Positions 7,711-17,839 of a stretch of 32,207 bases of DNA are shown piece by piece. Every line of letters begins with the position of its first letter. The first letter of the stretch is position 1. Below the pieces are notes generated by a model, which had not been told where the DNA came from, ran no database searches, and saw only the letters and a list, made by a program, of their open reading frames with translations. The translations under genes and the position numbers were made by a program. Where the stretch lies: NCBI GenBank assembly GCA_007120465.1, contig SKNO01000065.1, forward strand, positions 1 through 32,207, in the 5' to 3' direction. This DNA comes from Nitriliruptoraceae bacterium. GTDB lineage: Bacteria; Actinomycetota; Nitriliruptoria; Nitriliruptorales; Nitriliruptoraceae.

Positions 7711-10362
7711 TCAGAGGGGCGTGACCGTGCCGGCGGTGCCGTCCACGCGGATCGTCACGCCGTCGTCGAGGAGTTCGGTGGCCCGATCGATGCCGGTCAC
7801 CGCGGGGATGCCCTGTTCGCGCGCGACGATCGCGGCGTGTTGAAGGGGGCCGCCGGTCTCCATCACGACCGCACCTGCCCGCAGGATCAGGGGGGTCCAG
7901 GTGGGGTCGGTGCTGCGTGAGACGAGGACCTCGCCTGATTCGATCGCGCCGGCGGTGGGCTGGGCGACGATCCGGGCCGGCGCTTCGACGACGCCGGGGG
8001 AGGCGGGGACGCCGACCAGTCCGTCCTCGTCGACATCGGGAGCGGCGTAGAAGGCTTCGCCGGTGCTGGTCAGGATCCGCGGGATCGACGTTCGGGCGAG
8101 CTCAGCCCGGTAGGCGCGCCGGTTGTCGGCCGCAGCCGCTCGCAGGTCGCTGCCACCGCGGACGTCAGCGAAGGTGACGAACATCACGTCGGCGGCGTGC
8201 CGGAGCCTGCCATCGGCGACGAGCTGCTGGCCGACGGCGAGCAGCACCTCGCGCCACAGCTCGATGAATCGGCTCACGTCGTACTTGGGCCGTTCCTTGA
8301 GCCCAGCCAGCCGCCGGGTGCGCCACAGGCCCCAGCCGATCACCGCCTGGCGTGTCCGGCCGGGGACACGGGCGAGGATGTCGGCGGCGTGCCGGTCGGC
8401 GATCACCACCGCGTCGCGCTCATGGGCCAACCGCCGGTCGAGGTCGGGATCGCCGGCGGCCTCGACGATCCAGTCGAGGACCGTGGTGGGGTCCTCGCGC
8501 CAGCGGGGCTGACCGACGTCGACCTCCCGCACGGTGCGGTGCCCGTACCGTGCGAGGAACGTGGCCACAGCCGGGTGGTCGGCGGTCGGTGTCACCGCTT
8601 CGTCGCGGATCACCTGGGCGGCGGCGAGCAGGTCGCGACCCATCTCGGTGCCGGGATTACCGTGCGGGGAGTGGTGAACGGCGGCGAAGGCGTCGGTGGG
8701 GCCGACCGTCCTTGCCAGCTTGCGTTCGACGCGCTCGGCCAGCCGCATCGGCGCCACGACCACGTACGGGGCCTGGCGGAACACGAGCCGTTCCATCGCT
8801 TCGGCGGCGTCCTCGATCCAGGCCAGCCGGGGCTCGACTCCCGTGAGGCGAGCCGCCTCGGCGCGTTGGCGCTCGATCTCCCGGTCGGCGATGCGGATGA
8901 TCCGCCGGCTGGCGGCATCGGGCTGCACCAACGCGACGAGCGTGCGGGCCACGAAGGTCGGCAGGACGCGCACGTACAGCCGCCAGGGCCAGCGTCGTCT
9001 GGGCTGGCTCCGAAGCGCGAACCGTTCGCGCTCGGTCAGGTGGGTGAGGATGCGGGCGGCCACCGCGTCCTTGGCAGCGAAGGCCTCCTCGAACAGCGGC
9101 ATCAGGCGCGGGCGCTGCAGCATCCCGGTCGCGTCGGCGTAGATGCGGTGGGCGGCCAGGTGGTACACGGACGGGTAGGGGTCGGCGTTGCGCGGACGAT
9201 GGAGCATGCGCCCGACGCCGGCCAGCATGACCCGCCACAGCTCGTTTCCCATCGGGGTCATCGGCTCGACGAACCCCTGCGAAACCCGGTTGATCGAGAG
9301 GTAGACCCGCAGGCCCTGCCCCGGCGCGGGTCCAGGTTCGGGCAGCGGGAACAGCGCGGTCATCGGCCGGGACTGCACCAGCCACAGCCGGTCGCGGTCG
9401 GCGACCCACTCAAGGTCCTGAGGGGTGCCGCGGGCCTGCTGGGCCTGCAGGCCGAGCCGTGCCAGCGCCGCCACCTCGGCATCGGCGAGGCTCGGCTGCC
9501 GCCGCTCGGTGGGCGGTACCGGCACCGTCGTCACACCACCCTCGGTCGCGTGCGATCGAACAGCCTTGTCGGAGATCGCACGGGTGACGATGTGCAGGCT
9601 GCCGGCGTCGACGACCCACTCGTCGGGGGTGACCGTTCCGTCGACGACAGCCTGCCCCAGTCCCCAGGCGCCGCTGATCCGGATGCGGTCGCGCCGGCCC
9701 GTGGTCGGGTCGGCGGTGAACAGCACCCCGGCCCGGGAGGCGTCGACCTGGTGCTGCACGATCACCGCGTGGTCGACGTCTCCTGCCAGGCCCTGTGCGG
9801 CCCGGTAGGCGAGGACCCGGGTGCCGAAGGCGGACGCCCAGCAGCGCAAGACCGCGGCGAGCAGCGCGTCGTCGTCGCAGACCCCGAGAACCGTCTCGTA
9901 CTGGCCAGCGAAGCTCGCACGATCCAGGTCCTCCTGCACGGACGAGGAGCGCACGGCGACCGTCGGTCGACCCAGCTCGGCGTAGGCAGCGACGACCGCT
10001 TCGGCGATCTCGTCGGGCATCGCCAGTTGCCGCATGCGGTCGGCCAGCGCCACCGCGGCCTCGGTGCCATCGGCGTCACCCGACGCGGCCTCGTCCAGGA
10101 TTCGGCGGATGTGGTCCTGGAGGCGATAGGTGTCGACGAACCGCCGGTAGGCGCCGGTCAGCACGACGAATCCGGCGGGCACCGACAGCCCGGCACGGAT
10201 CAGTCCGGCCAGCCCGTCCGCCTTCCCGCCGGCAGCCGACAACTCGTCGCCGGTGAGCTCGTCGAGGCGTCGTACCCACGCGCCTGGGGCGGAGCCCTCG
10301 GTGCAAGCACTGTGGCGTCCGCTAGGGGGAGGACCACCCGCGTCGCGGGCGACGGCCGCCAT
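7711..10362 (-). CDS. PEP synthase-like / rifampin phosphotransferase-like enzyme (PPDK ATP-binding + mobile His domain)
   Basis: 883 aa from ATG 10362. N-terminal 'GGKADGLAGLIRAGLSVPAGFVVLTGAY' and 'VRSSSVQEDLDRASFAGQYETVLGV'; C-terminal 'VMETGGPLQHAAIVAREQGIPAVTG' phosphohistidine domain. Confidence 0.8.
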   Translation of the reverse strand: MAAVARDAGGPPPSGRHSACTEGSAPGAWVRRLDELTGDELSAAGGKADGLAGLIRAGLSVPAGFVVLTGAYRRFVDTYRLQDHIRRILDEAASGDADGTEAAVALADRMRQLAMPDEIAEAVVAAYAELGRPTVAVRSSSVQEDLDRASFAGQYETVLGVCDDDALLAAVLRCWASAFGTRVLAYRAAQGLAGDVDHAVIVQHQVDASRAGVLFTADPTTGRRDRIRISGAWGLGQAVVDGTVTPDEWVVDAGSLHIVTRAISDKAVRSHATEGGVTTVPVPPTERRQPSLADAEVAALARLGLQAQQARGTPQDLEWVADRDRLWLVQSRPMTALFPLPEPGPAPGQGLRVYLSINRVSQGFVEPMTPMGNELWRVMLAGVGRMLHRPRNADPYPSVYHLAAHRIYADATGMLQRPRLMPLFEEAFAAKDAVAARILTHLTERERFALRSQPRRRWPWRLYVRVLPTFVARTLVALVQPDAASRRIIRIADREIERQRAEAARLTGVEPRLAWIEDAAEAMERLVFRQAPYVVVAPMRLAERVERKLARTVGPTDAFAAVHHSPHGNPGTEMGRDLLAAAQVIRDEAVTPTADHPAVATFLARYGHRTVREVDVGQPRWREDPTTVLDWIVEAAGDPDLDRRLAHERDAVVIADRHAADILARVPGRTRQAVIGWGLWRTRRLAGLKERPKYDVSRFIELWREVLLAVGQQLVADGRLRHAADVMFVTFADVRGGSDLRAAAADNRRAYRAELARTSIPRILTSTGEAFYAAPDVDEDGLVGVPASPGVVEAPARIVAQPTAGAIESGEVLVSRSTDPTWTPLILRAGAVVMETGGPLQHAAIVAREQGIPAVTGIDRATELLDDGVTIRVDGTAGTVTPL

Positions 10363-10681
10363 CGCGGTTCCTTCGACACCACGACCACGATACCTGTGGC
10401 GTCGGGGTTCCTGTTTCCCAGCCGCTTGCCGTCCCCGGTGACCGGCCCTCCAACATGAGAGTCTCGTCGGCATGGGGTCAGGACGACGTCGGCGGCGGTC
10501 GGTGACACCGGACACACAAGCACCAACGATGCAGCCCGCGGCCGGCGGACAGCCTCACCGCCGCCAGGGTCCACCATGCCCGGTGCGGGCGTGGACGCTG
10601 CGGCCAAGCCGCCAGTTCCTGCAGGGTCCGGCCGTCAACCGGGGGTGGCTGCGCCTGCAGGATCCGATGGAGCAGGGTCGA

Positions 10682-12364
10682 TCACGCCTCCTGGAGGTCT
10701 CGACGGCGGAACACGAGCATCCCGATCGCGGCTGCCACCGCGCCGACGGCGAGCATGACAAGCGCTGCGCCGACGTTCATGTCGACGGCGGGGACCGCGG
10801 CGACGTGCCGGAAGGGGCTGAGTTGCAGGACCCAGTCGGGCGGGTCGAGGAACGGTCCGGCGAAGTCGAGCACGAAGGCGGCGACGACGAACCCGTAGGC
10901 CAGCGCCGTGGTGCGGCGTGGCGCCAACCCGACCACGGCGATGCCGACGCCGAGCACGAGCACGCCCAGCGGCACGATGTTGATCCCGGCCAGCAGCCCG
11001 TCGGTGAAGGTGATCGCGTCTCCCGTGGCCGCGGTGGCCGCCCATGCCGCGATGCCGCTGACGACGCCGATCAGGGCCAGGAGAGCGACCGACGTCAGCG
11101 CTCGGGTGACCAGCCAGCGCGTTCGGTCGACCGGCCGGACGAGTAGGTGCTCGACGCGCCAGGTCGCCTCCTCCTCGCGGATGTCGACGGCCTGCCCGGC
11201 GGCCAGCGCCGCCATCAGCAGTGCTCCGAAGTAGAAGGCCAATGCCGCGATGCCCGCGGTGGTGTCGATCACCACGCCGAACATCTCCTTGGTGAGCTCG
11301 GTCTGGGTGGGGAACTCCGCGGCGGCCTGCGCGAGGTCGCGTGCCAGCAGCCCGAACACCAGGACGACGAGGACGACCACGGTCCCCCAGGTCCCCGCCG
11401 ACCCGCTGGCCAGCCGGGCCGCGAGCCCGGCCTGCGTGCGCACGGCTCGGGCGGGCCGTACCCGGTGGGAGCGACGCCCGAGCACGCCGGTGTGCACGTC
11501 GCGGTGCGCCAGTGCGAGCGCTGCGCCGACGAGGCCGACCAGCAGGGCGACGAGGGCGGCGAAGACCGCGGGGCGCGCTTGGTCGACCTCGTGGAGGAAC
11601 CCGATCCATCCGAAGGGGGTCGTCCACCACACCCACTCAGGCGTCGCGGTTGCCGCCGCGAGCACCCGCAGCCCGAGCATGACCCCGAGGAAGCAGCCGA
11701 CGATCACCACCGCGCGTCGACGTGAGGCCACCAGCTGCGATGCGAGCGCGCCTGTCGTCGCGAACGAGGCCGCCAGCAACCCCGCGGCGCCGCCCAACGC
11801 CCACGAGGTGGCGACGTCCATCCCGGCCGCGCTGTGGCTCAGGCCGATGACGACCGCGAGGGCGAGGTGGGTCGTGAACAGCGCGGCCAGCGCCGAGGTG
11901 AGCAGCCCCCGAGAGGTGATCGTCCCGGACCGCAGCGGCTCGACGTGGCCGGCCTCCTCCGCGCCGCGCAGCACCCTGACCGACGCGAGCATGGCCCAGA
12001 CCACGACCAGGATCGAGAACAGCATCCCCCAGCGGGACAGCACGAAGCCCTCGACCGTGGCGATCTCGACGTAGCGGCCGGACAGCGCCTCGAGCGCGGG
12101 GATGTCCTCCATCGCTTCGAGCGCCTGCATCTCGGCTTCGGTGCCGATGCGATCCTCGAAGGTCGCCACCACACCGGTGCTGACGATGCTCACGCCGGCG
12201 ATCCAGGCGATCGCCGCGTTGCGCAGCAGCCGCAGGTGATGGCGGTAGGCCCGCCACCACACCCCGACCGGTGGGCAGGGTTCGGCGGCTGGGGGCGCGG
12301 CATCCGAGGCGACGGGGGGCGCGACGTCGGGGCGGGTCGGGGTCCGGCGGATCGTGGTGGCCAT
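10682..12364 (-). CDS. ABC transporter permease (two-repeat, drug/polyketide exporter-like)
   Basis: 560 aa, multiple TM segments, directly downstream of an ABC ATPase on the same strand. Confidence 0.75.
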   Translation of the reverse strand: MATTIRRTPTRPDVAPPVASDAAPPAAEPCPPVGVWWRAYRHHLRLLRNAAIAWIAGVSIVSTGVVATFEDRIGTEAEMQALEAMEDIPALEALSGRYVEIATVEGFVLSRWGMLFSILVVVWAMLASVRVLRGAEEAGHVEPLRSGTITSRGLLTSALAALFTTHLALAVVIGLSHSAAGMDVATSWALGGAAGLLAASFATTGALASQLVASRRRAVVIVGCFLGVMLGLRVLAAATATPEWVWWTTPFGWIGFLHEVDQARPAVFAALVALLVGLVGAALALAHRDVHTGVLGRRSHRVRPARAVRTQAGLAARLASGSAGTWGTVVVLVVLVFGLLARDLAQAAAEFPTQTELTKEMFGVVIDTTAGIAALAFYFGALLMAALAAGQAVDIREEEATWRVEHLLVRPVDRTRWLVTRALTSVALLALIGVVSGIAAWAATAATGDAITFTDGLLAGINIVPLGVLVLGVGIAVVGLAPRRTTALAYGFVVAAFVLDFAGPFLDPPDWVLQLSPFRHVAAVPAVDMNVGAALVMLAVGAVAAAIGMLVFRRRDLQEA

Positions 12365-12392
12365 GACCAGGCCTCCTGGCTGCCCGTGGGCG

Positions 12393-13313
<921 letters not shown>

Positions 13314-13350
13314 GGCAACTCCGCTCGTGGATCTGTTCACGAGTGTACCG

Positions 13351-13394
13351 GTAACCTACCAAACGGTCAAGTAACCTACTTGTTGGTTGGTAGG
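13351..13394. promoter_or_regulatory. Putative TetR operator in the divergent ABC/TetR intergenic region
   Basis: GTAACCTAC repeated at 13351 and 13371 (20 bp spacing); CAAGTA-ACC-TACTTG dyad 13368-13382; CCTACCAA (13356-13363) / TTGGTAGG (13387-13394) inverted pair. Confidence 0.5.
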
Positions 13395-13461
13395 ATGCCA
13401 CCCGAGTGGTATGCTGCAGAGCGACGGGGGTCCGAGACGGGCCTGCATCCGGAGGACACCG

Positions 13462-14043
13462 ATGGCCGGGGACGAGCCACAGCGGCGTGACGGGCGGACG
13501 CGTGACACCCGGCAGCGGATCGAGGCGGTCGCCCTCGAGCTGTTCGCCACCCAGGGGGTCGGCCAGACCTCCCTGCAGGAGATCGCCGACCGGGTCGGGC
13601 TGACCAAGACGGCGCTGTACTACCACTTCCGGTCCAAGAGCGAGCTGGTACGCAGCGTCGTCGGCGACGCCGTCGAGGAGCTCACCACCTTCCTCACCCG
13701 CGCCGAGCACGACCAGGAGGATCCCGGGAGGATCCTCGAGGGGTTCTTCGACCTGTGCTACCGCCACCGCGACGTGCTGCGGGCGCTGATCTTCGACCCC
13801 ACCGCGATGGCCCACCTCGCCCACACCGACCTGATGCCCCGACCCACCCACCATGCCGTCCAACTGCTCGCCGGCCCCGACCCCACCCCCGAACAGCAGA
13901 TCCGGGCCTTCATGGCCATCCAGGGGCTCAGCCGCTGCGCGACCATGCTCACCGACGTCGACCCCGATGAGCTGCGCACGATCTCGGTCGCGGTCGCCCG
14001 CGAGACCCTCACCGGTGCTGCTCAGCCGTCCTCGACCGGCTGA
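13462..14043 (+). CDS. TetR/AcrR family transcriptional regulator
   Basis: 'TRQRIEAVALELFATQGVGQTSLQEIADRVGLTKTALYYHFRSKSELV' is a typical TetR N-terminus. Divergent from the ABC operon. Confidence 0.92.
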   Translation: MAGDEPQRRDGRTRDTRQRIEAVALELFATQGVGQTSLQEIADRVGLTKTALYYHFRSKSELVRSVVGDAVEELTTFLTRAEHDQEDPGRILEGFFDLCYRHRDVLRALIFDPTAMAHLAHTDLMPRPTHHAVQLLAGPDPTPEQQIRAFMAIQGLSRCATMLTDVDPDELRTISVAVARETLTGAAQPSSTG

Positions 14044-14161
14044 CGCGCGCCTGCGATGGCGCAGCCGGCTCGCGCCGACATGCCCGGGGGCTTCGGAGTG
14101 GCGGTCTTCCGCGCGGATGGGCGACGACGCTCGCCGACGGGGCCGCGACGATCACCGATCG

Positions 14162-14210
14162 GGTTCGGCCACCATCTGCGCTTCCGCGGAAGCGCGCAGC
14201 AGGTGTCCGG
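14162..14210. repeat. Third, diverged copy of the palindromic-core element
   Basis: GGTTCGG (14162-14168) at the same distance from a perfect 18-bp palindrome GCGCTTCCGCGGAAGCGC (14178-14195), followed by TCGCGTGCG as in the 5857 copy. Confidence 0.55.
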
Positions 14211-14467
14211 TCGCGTGCGCTTCGCCGCGTGCGGCACTCGGCTGTCAAGCTGGTCCCAGCGCGAAGCGTTGGGTTCGTCGCACATGGGCTCGGCGGCGGA
14301 CGTGATCACGTGGGTAGCGGCCGGTGATCCGCGCGAGCTCGGCGAGACCCGCCTCGGCGCGGTCGATGTCGGTCTCGGCAGCCAGTGTGAGCTCGATGCG
14401 TCTGATCCGAACCTTGCGGATGTCGCGGGTCTGCTCGTCGGTGAGGTCCGTCGTCCAAGGGAAGCCG

Positions 14468-15334
14468 TCACCCGTCAGGCTCGTCCCAGTCGAGTGGGAT
14501 CGGTCGGTCCAGGTCGGGCAGCGGGAGGGAGCGGGCCTTCGACTCGACGGCCGGTTTCGCCGCGTAGGACAGCCGGCTCCAGCTCTGCCCGGTCACCGCG
14601 TGCTGCGCACGCCGCCACGTGCCCACGATCTCGCCCTGCACCAGCACGGCCCCTGGCCACACGCGGGAGGTCCAGAGCGCGTCGCGGTGCCGGGGATCCT
14701 CGACGAGCAGTTCGCGCTCCGCGCCCCACAGCAGGAAGGACGCATCGCCGCGCGGGCGGTGAGCCCCGCCCACTTGCTGCAGGCGTCTGGCGTGGAAGGT
14801 CCGAACACGTGTCGGAACTGCCGGCGGAAGCTCGACGCGAGCCTCCCATGCATGGATGTCAGGCGGTGGCCCATCCAGATGGTCGGTTGCCGGGTGCCGT
14901 CCCAGCGGATGACGACCGTGCCCGTGGGGGCGGCGTACCGCAGCTGGTTGTGGTGGACGCCGAGGGCTCGTGCGGCCTCACCGCACGGCAGAGGCGTGCC
15001 ATCGAGGACCCCCGCAGTCCCGCGGCGAGGTCCTCGGCCCGGTCTCGGCGCTGACCGTCTTCCGCCAACCTCCCGAGCGAGAACAGGGCGCGGTCACGTT
15101 CGGCGACGACGTAGGCGCTGAACCGCGCACCCCACAGCTGCACGAGCGAGGGGTGGTCCCAGGCGTCCGGCCTGGTGCCGTCGACGCGGGCGTGGATCGA
15201 GATCAGCGCGGCCCGGGCATCCTGCTCCTGCAGCCCCGCCCACGCGGCACGTCGCAGGGACCGCCGGTTCCACGCAAGCTGGCCGTCCAACGCCCCGACC
15301 CGTTGGCGGGACCCGCCGCCCGGGCGGGCTAGCG
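14468..15334 (-). pseudogene. Winged-helix DNA-binding domain protein (COG3214-like), split by two apparent 1-nt deletions
   Basis: Contiguous homologous-looking peptide runs through three minus frames: 'LAWNRRSLRRAAWAGLQEQDARAALISIHARVDGTRPDAWDHPSLVQLWGARFSAYVVAERD...LAAGLRG' / 'DGTPLPCGEAARALGVHHNQLRYAAPTGTVVIRWDGTRQPTIWMGHR...CSKWAGL' / 'FLLWGAERELLVEDPRHRDALWTSRVWPGAVLVQGEIVGTWRR...LPLPDLDRPIPLDWDEPDG'. Confidence 0.65.
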
Positions 15335-15393
15335 TTCGCGGTTTGCCAGCGGTGTCCGTGCCGCTGGATCCCCACCACACGACGAGGCCCGAC

Positions 15394-16365
15394 GTGACCG
15401 ACATCCCAGCAACCTCGACGCCGACCGGCCCCGTGGCACGCGTCCTACCGCCGCTGCTGCGGCCCTGGCTGGGGGCCGTCCTCATCTCCTTCTCGGGCGT
15501 CTGGGTCCGGCTTGCCGACGTCGAGGTGGCACGGTCGGCGTTCCTGCGCGGGGCGTACGCGCTGCCCGTGCTCGCGGTGCTGGTCGCGGTCGCGCGGCGT
15601 CGAGCGCCCGATCCGCGCGTCGTCCGCTGGGTCCTGCCGTGGGCGCTGGCTGGCGGCGTCCTGCTCGGGATCGATCTGGTCGCGTGGCACGCCGCGATCG
15701 AGATCGTGGGTGCCGGGCTCGGGACCGTGCTGCCCAACATGCAGGTCGTGTTCGTCGGCCTGGCGGGCGTGCTGATCTTCCGGGAGCGGCCTGCCGCCGG
15801 GTTCTGGGTCGCCCTGCCCATCGTGCTGGGCGGCATGTGGATCCTGTCGGTCGTCGGGCAACCGGTGGTGGTCGACGGCTCGGTCCCCCTCGGGGTGTTC
15901 TACGGCGTGGTCGCCGCCGTCACCTACGCCGCTGCTCTGGTCCTGCTCCGGGTGTCACGCGGCCGACAGCCCGCGGCACCCAGCGTCGCGTTCCTGTTCT
16001 CCCTGACCGTTGGCGCCACGGCGATCATGGGTGCGGCGGCAGCCGGTCAGGGGGTGGCCGCCCCCGCGGGATGGCCCGCGGACGGCTGGCTCCTGCTCCT
16101 CGCGCTCGGTTCGCAGGTCGTGGGCTGGCTGCTGGTCACCTCCTCGATCCACCTGCTCCCGGCGGCCGCGACCTCGGTGGCCCTGCTGCTGCAACCCGTG
16201 CTCGCGCTGGTGTGGGGCCGGGTCCTGCTGGACGAACCGCTCGGCCTGCCACAGGTGGCCGGGGCGACGGTGGTGCTCCTCGGGGTGGCGATGGCGCACC
16301 GGGCGATCGCCGGCACGCGGGTCGCCACCCCTGCCGCCGCCGCTCCGCCACCGGCGGGAGCGTGA
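15394..16365 (+). CDS. EamA/DMT superfamily transporter
   Basis: About 10 hydrophobic segments, 'AAIEIVGAGLGTVLPNMQVVFVGLAGVLIFRERP' and 'LLLQPVLALVWGRVLLDEPLG' are EamA signatures. GTG 15394. Confidence 0.85.
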   Translation: MTDIPATSTPTGPVARVLPPLLRPWLGAVLISFSGVWVRLADVEVARSAFLRGAYALPVLAVLVAVARRRAPDPRVVRWVLPWALAGGVLLGIDLVAWHAAIEIVGAGLGTVLPNMQVVFVGLAGVLIFRERPAAGFWVALPIVLGGMWILSVVGQPVVVDGSVPLGVFYGVVAAVTYAAALVLLRVSRGRQPAAPSVAFLFSLTVGATAIMGAAAAGQGVAAPAGWPADGWLLLLALGSQVVGWLLVTSSIHLLPAAATSVALLLQPVLALVWGRVLLDEPLGLPQVAGATVVLLGVAMAHRAIAGTRVATPAAAAPPPAGA

Positions 16366-16452
16366 GCGGGCGCGGGGCTCCGGCTGTGGCCGCGGCCGGC
16401 GCACCTGCCGTCCCACCTGCCGTCCCACCTCGTGCCTGCCACAGATCGGTGC

Positions 16453-16953
16453 TCAGCCGGCCTGGCTGGACAGGTGCTCGACGAGCTGGTCGAGGGCCGT
16501 TCCCCAACCGTCGAGGAAGCCCATCTCCTCGTGCGTCTCGGCCGCTGCGCGGCTGCCGTGGATGGCCCGGACCGAGTAGCGGGTCGAGTCCCCGATCGGC
16601 TCGAAGGTCAGCTCCGCCGTGAACGGCAGATCCGGGTCCTCGTCGGCGGGCAGCGGCCGGTAGCCCGGGAGCAGGGCCGTCGTCCACACCAGCCGTGAGG
16701 GTGGATCCACCTCGAGGTAGCAGCCGGCGCTGGGGAACTCGTTGCCGTCGGGATCGCGCATCACCGTGAAGAAGCGGCCGCCAGGGCGCAGGTCGATCTC
16801 GCACGCCGTGGTCTTCCACGGGCGGGGTGTGAACCAGGCCTTCACGTGCTCCGGGTCGGTCCAGGCCTTCCAGATCAGCTCCGTCGGCACGTCGACGAGC
16901 CGTTCGAGCAGCAGGTCGAGTTCCGGATCGGTGGTGAAGGACGGGGGCATCAT
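16453..16953 (-). CDS. SRPBCC/AHSA1-like protein
   Basis: 'LDLLLERLVDVPTELIWKAWTDPEHVKAWFTPRPW...IDLRPGGRFFTVMRDPDG'. Start overlaps the upstream ArsR stop. Confidence 0.88.
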   Translation of the reverse strand: MMPPSFTTDPELDLLLERLVDVPTELIWKAWTDPEHVKAWFTPRPWKTTACEIDLRPGGRFFTVMRDPDGNEFPSAGCYLEVDPPSRLVWTTALLPGYRPLPADEDPDLPFTAELTFEPIGDSTRYSVRAIHGSRAAAETHEEMGFLDGWGTALDQLVEHLSSQAG

Positions 16954-17315
16954 GGCTCCTTGTCGTCGGCGTCCCGCATGGCCGCGAGGTGGTCGTCGAG
17001 CTGGTCCAGGCGTCGTTCCCACCGCCGGCGTTGCTGGTCGAGCCACCCGGCGGCCCGCTCGAGGGGTGCGGGCCGCAGCCGGTAGGTGCGGACCCGGCCC
17101 TGCTTGTGCGAGCTGACCAGCCCGCAGGACTCCAGCACCCGCAGGTGCTGCTGGAAGGACGGCAGGGCCATGCCGAAACCCGCGGCGAGCTCACTGGTCG
17201 ACGCCGGCGCACGTCCGAGCCGTTCGATCACCTCACGCCGCGTCGGATCCGCGAGCGCCTTGAACACCTGCTCGATGCTCGCATCGGGTCCGGCGGACCC
17301 ACTTCGGTTAGGCAT
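16950..17315 (-). CDS. ArsR-family transcriptional regulator
   Basis: 'IEQVFKALADPTRREVIERLGRAPASTSELAAGFGMALPSFQQHLRVLESCGLVSSHKQGRVRTYRL'; operon with the SRPBCC gene. Confidence 0.92.
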   Translation of the reverse strand: MPNRSGSAGPDASIEQVFKALADPTRREVIERLGRAPASTSELAAGFGMALPSFQQHLRVLESCGLVSSHKQGRVRTYRLRPAPLERAAGWLDQQRRRWERRLDQLDDHLAAMRDADDKEP

Positions 17316-17359
17316 GCGCCGAACCTACGCGGAGCCGATGGTTAGGTCAACACCTAACC
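17306..17359. promoter_or_regulatory. Two ArsR-type operator dyads upstream of and overlapping the arsR-like start
   Basis: GGTTAGGT-CAAC-ACCTAACC (17340-17359, perfect) and GGTTAGGC-ATGC-GCCGAACC (17306-17325, one mismatched pair), centres 34 bp apart. Confidence 0.65.
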
Positions 17360-17374
17360 GTCAGGCGTCGGCGC

Positions 17375-17839
17375 TCACGTGAAGGCGTCGACCCCCGCCG
17401 CCGTCGCGGCGGCCGCGGCAGCCGACCAGACCGCGAGTCCAGCGGCCATCCATCGGAGGACACGACGGCTCTCGCTGCCGGTCGCGAGCGCGGCGACCGT
17501 GGCGATGTGGGATCCCGTCGTCAGCGGCGCGAGGAGCGCGAGTCCGGGCACACCCCAGCGTTGCGCGAGGGCGCGCGCCCGTTGGGACCGACGGCTCGGC
17601 TGCCGGTGCTCCACGGGGCGCCGCCGACGCCACCAGCCGGCGAGCCTGTCGCCACCGACGGCGACCAGCGCGACGGTGCTCAGGTTGCCCGCCAGGGCCA
17701 CGATCGCCGTCGGTGCCGGTGACAGCCCCGCGAGGATCCCGACCGGGACGACCACGAGCACCTCGACGACCGGGATCGCGGCCGCGACGAACACCACGAG
17801 GTACGACCACCAAGCGTCGGCCTCGACCGTCAGCTCCAC
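17375..17839 (-). CDS. Small multidrug export (COG2426-like) membrane protein
   Basis: GTG 17839; 154 aa: 'YLVVFVAAAIPVVEVLVVVPVGILAGLSPAPTAIVALAGN...QRWGVPGLALLAPLTTGSHIATVAAL'. Confidence 0.7.
   Translation of the reverse strand: MELTVEADAWWSYLVVFVAAAIPVVEVLVVVPVGILAGLSPAPTAIVALAGNLSTVALVAVGGDRLAGWWRRRRPVEHRQPSRRSQRARALAQRWGVPGLALLAPLTTGSHIATVAALATGSESRRVLRWMAAGLAVWSAAAAAATAAGVDAFT

Noticed and set aside
10363-10450. Possible rifamycin-associated element (RAE) upstream of the Rph-like gene
   Set aside because: Looked for a GGGGCTTGCGGCAAGCCCC-like palindrome. Only an isolated GGCAAGC-type stretch (near 10420-10440, reverse strand) is present, without symmetry.
14250-14471. Minus-strand frame 'DGFPWTTDLTDEQTRDIRKVRIRRIELTLAAETDIDRAEAGLAELARITGRYPRDHVRRRAHVRRTQRFALGPA' after the winged-helix pseudogene
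   Set aside because: Codon usage looks coding-like but no plausible ATG/GTG/TTG start was found in frame; may be a decayed remnant, too weak to annotate.
16402-16425. CACCTGCCGTCC repeated twice (12 bp period)
   Set aside because: Only two short copies in a GC-rich intergenic spacer; consistent with slippage.
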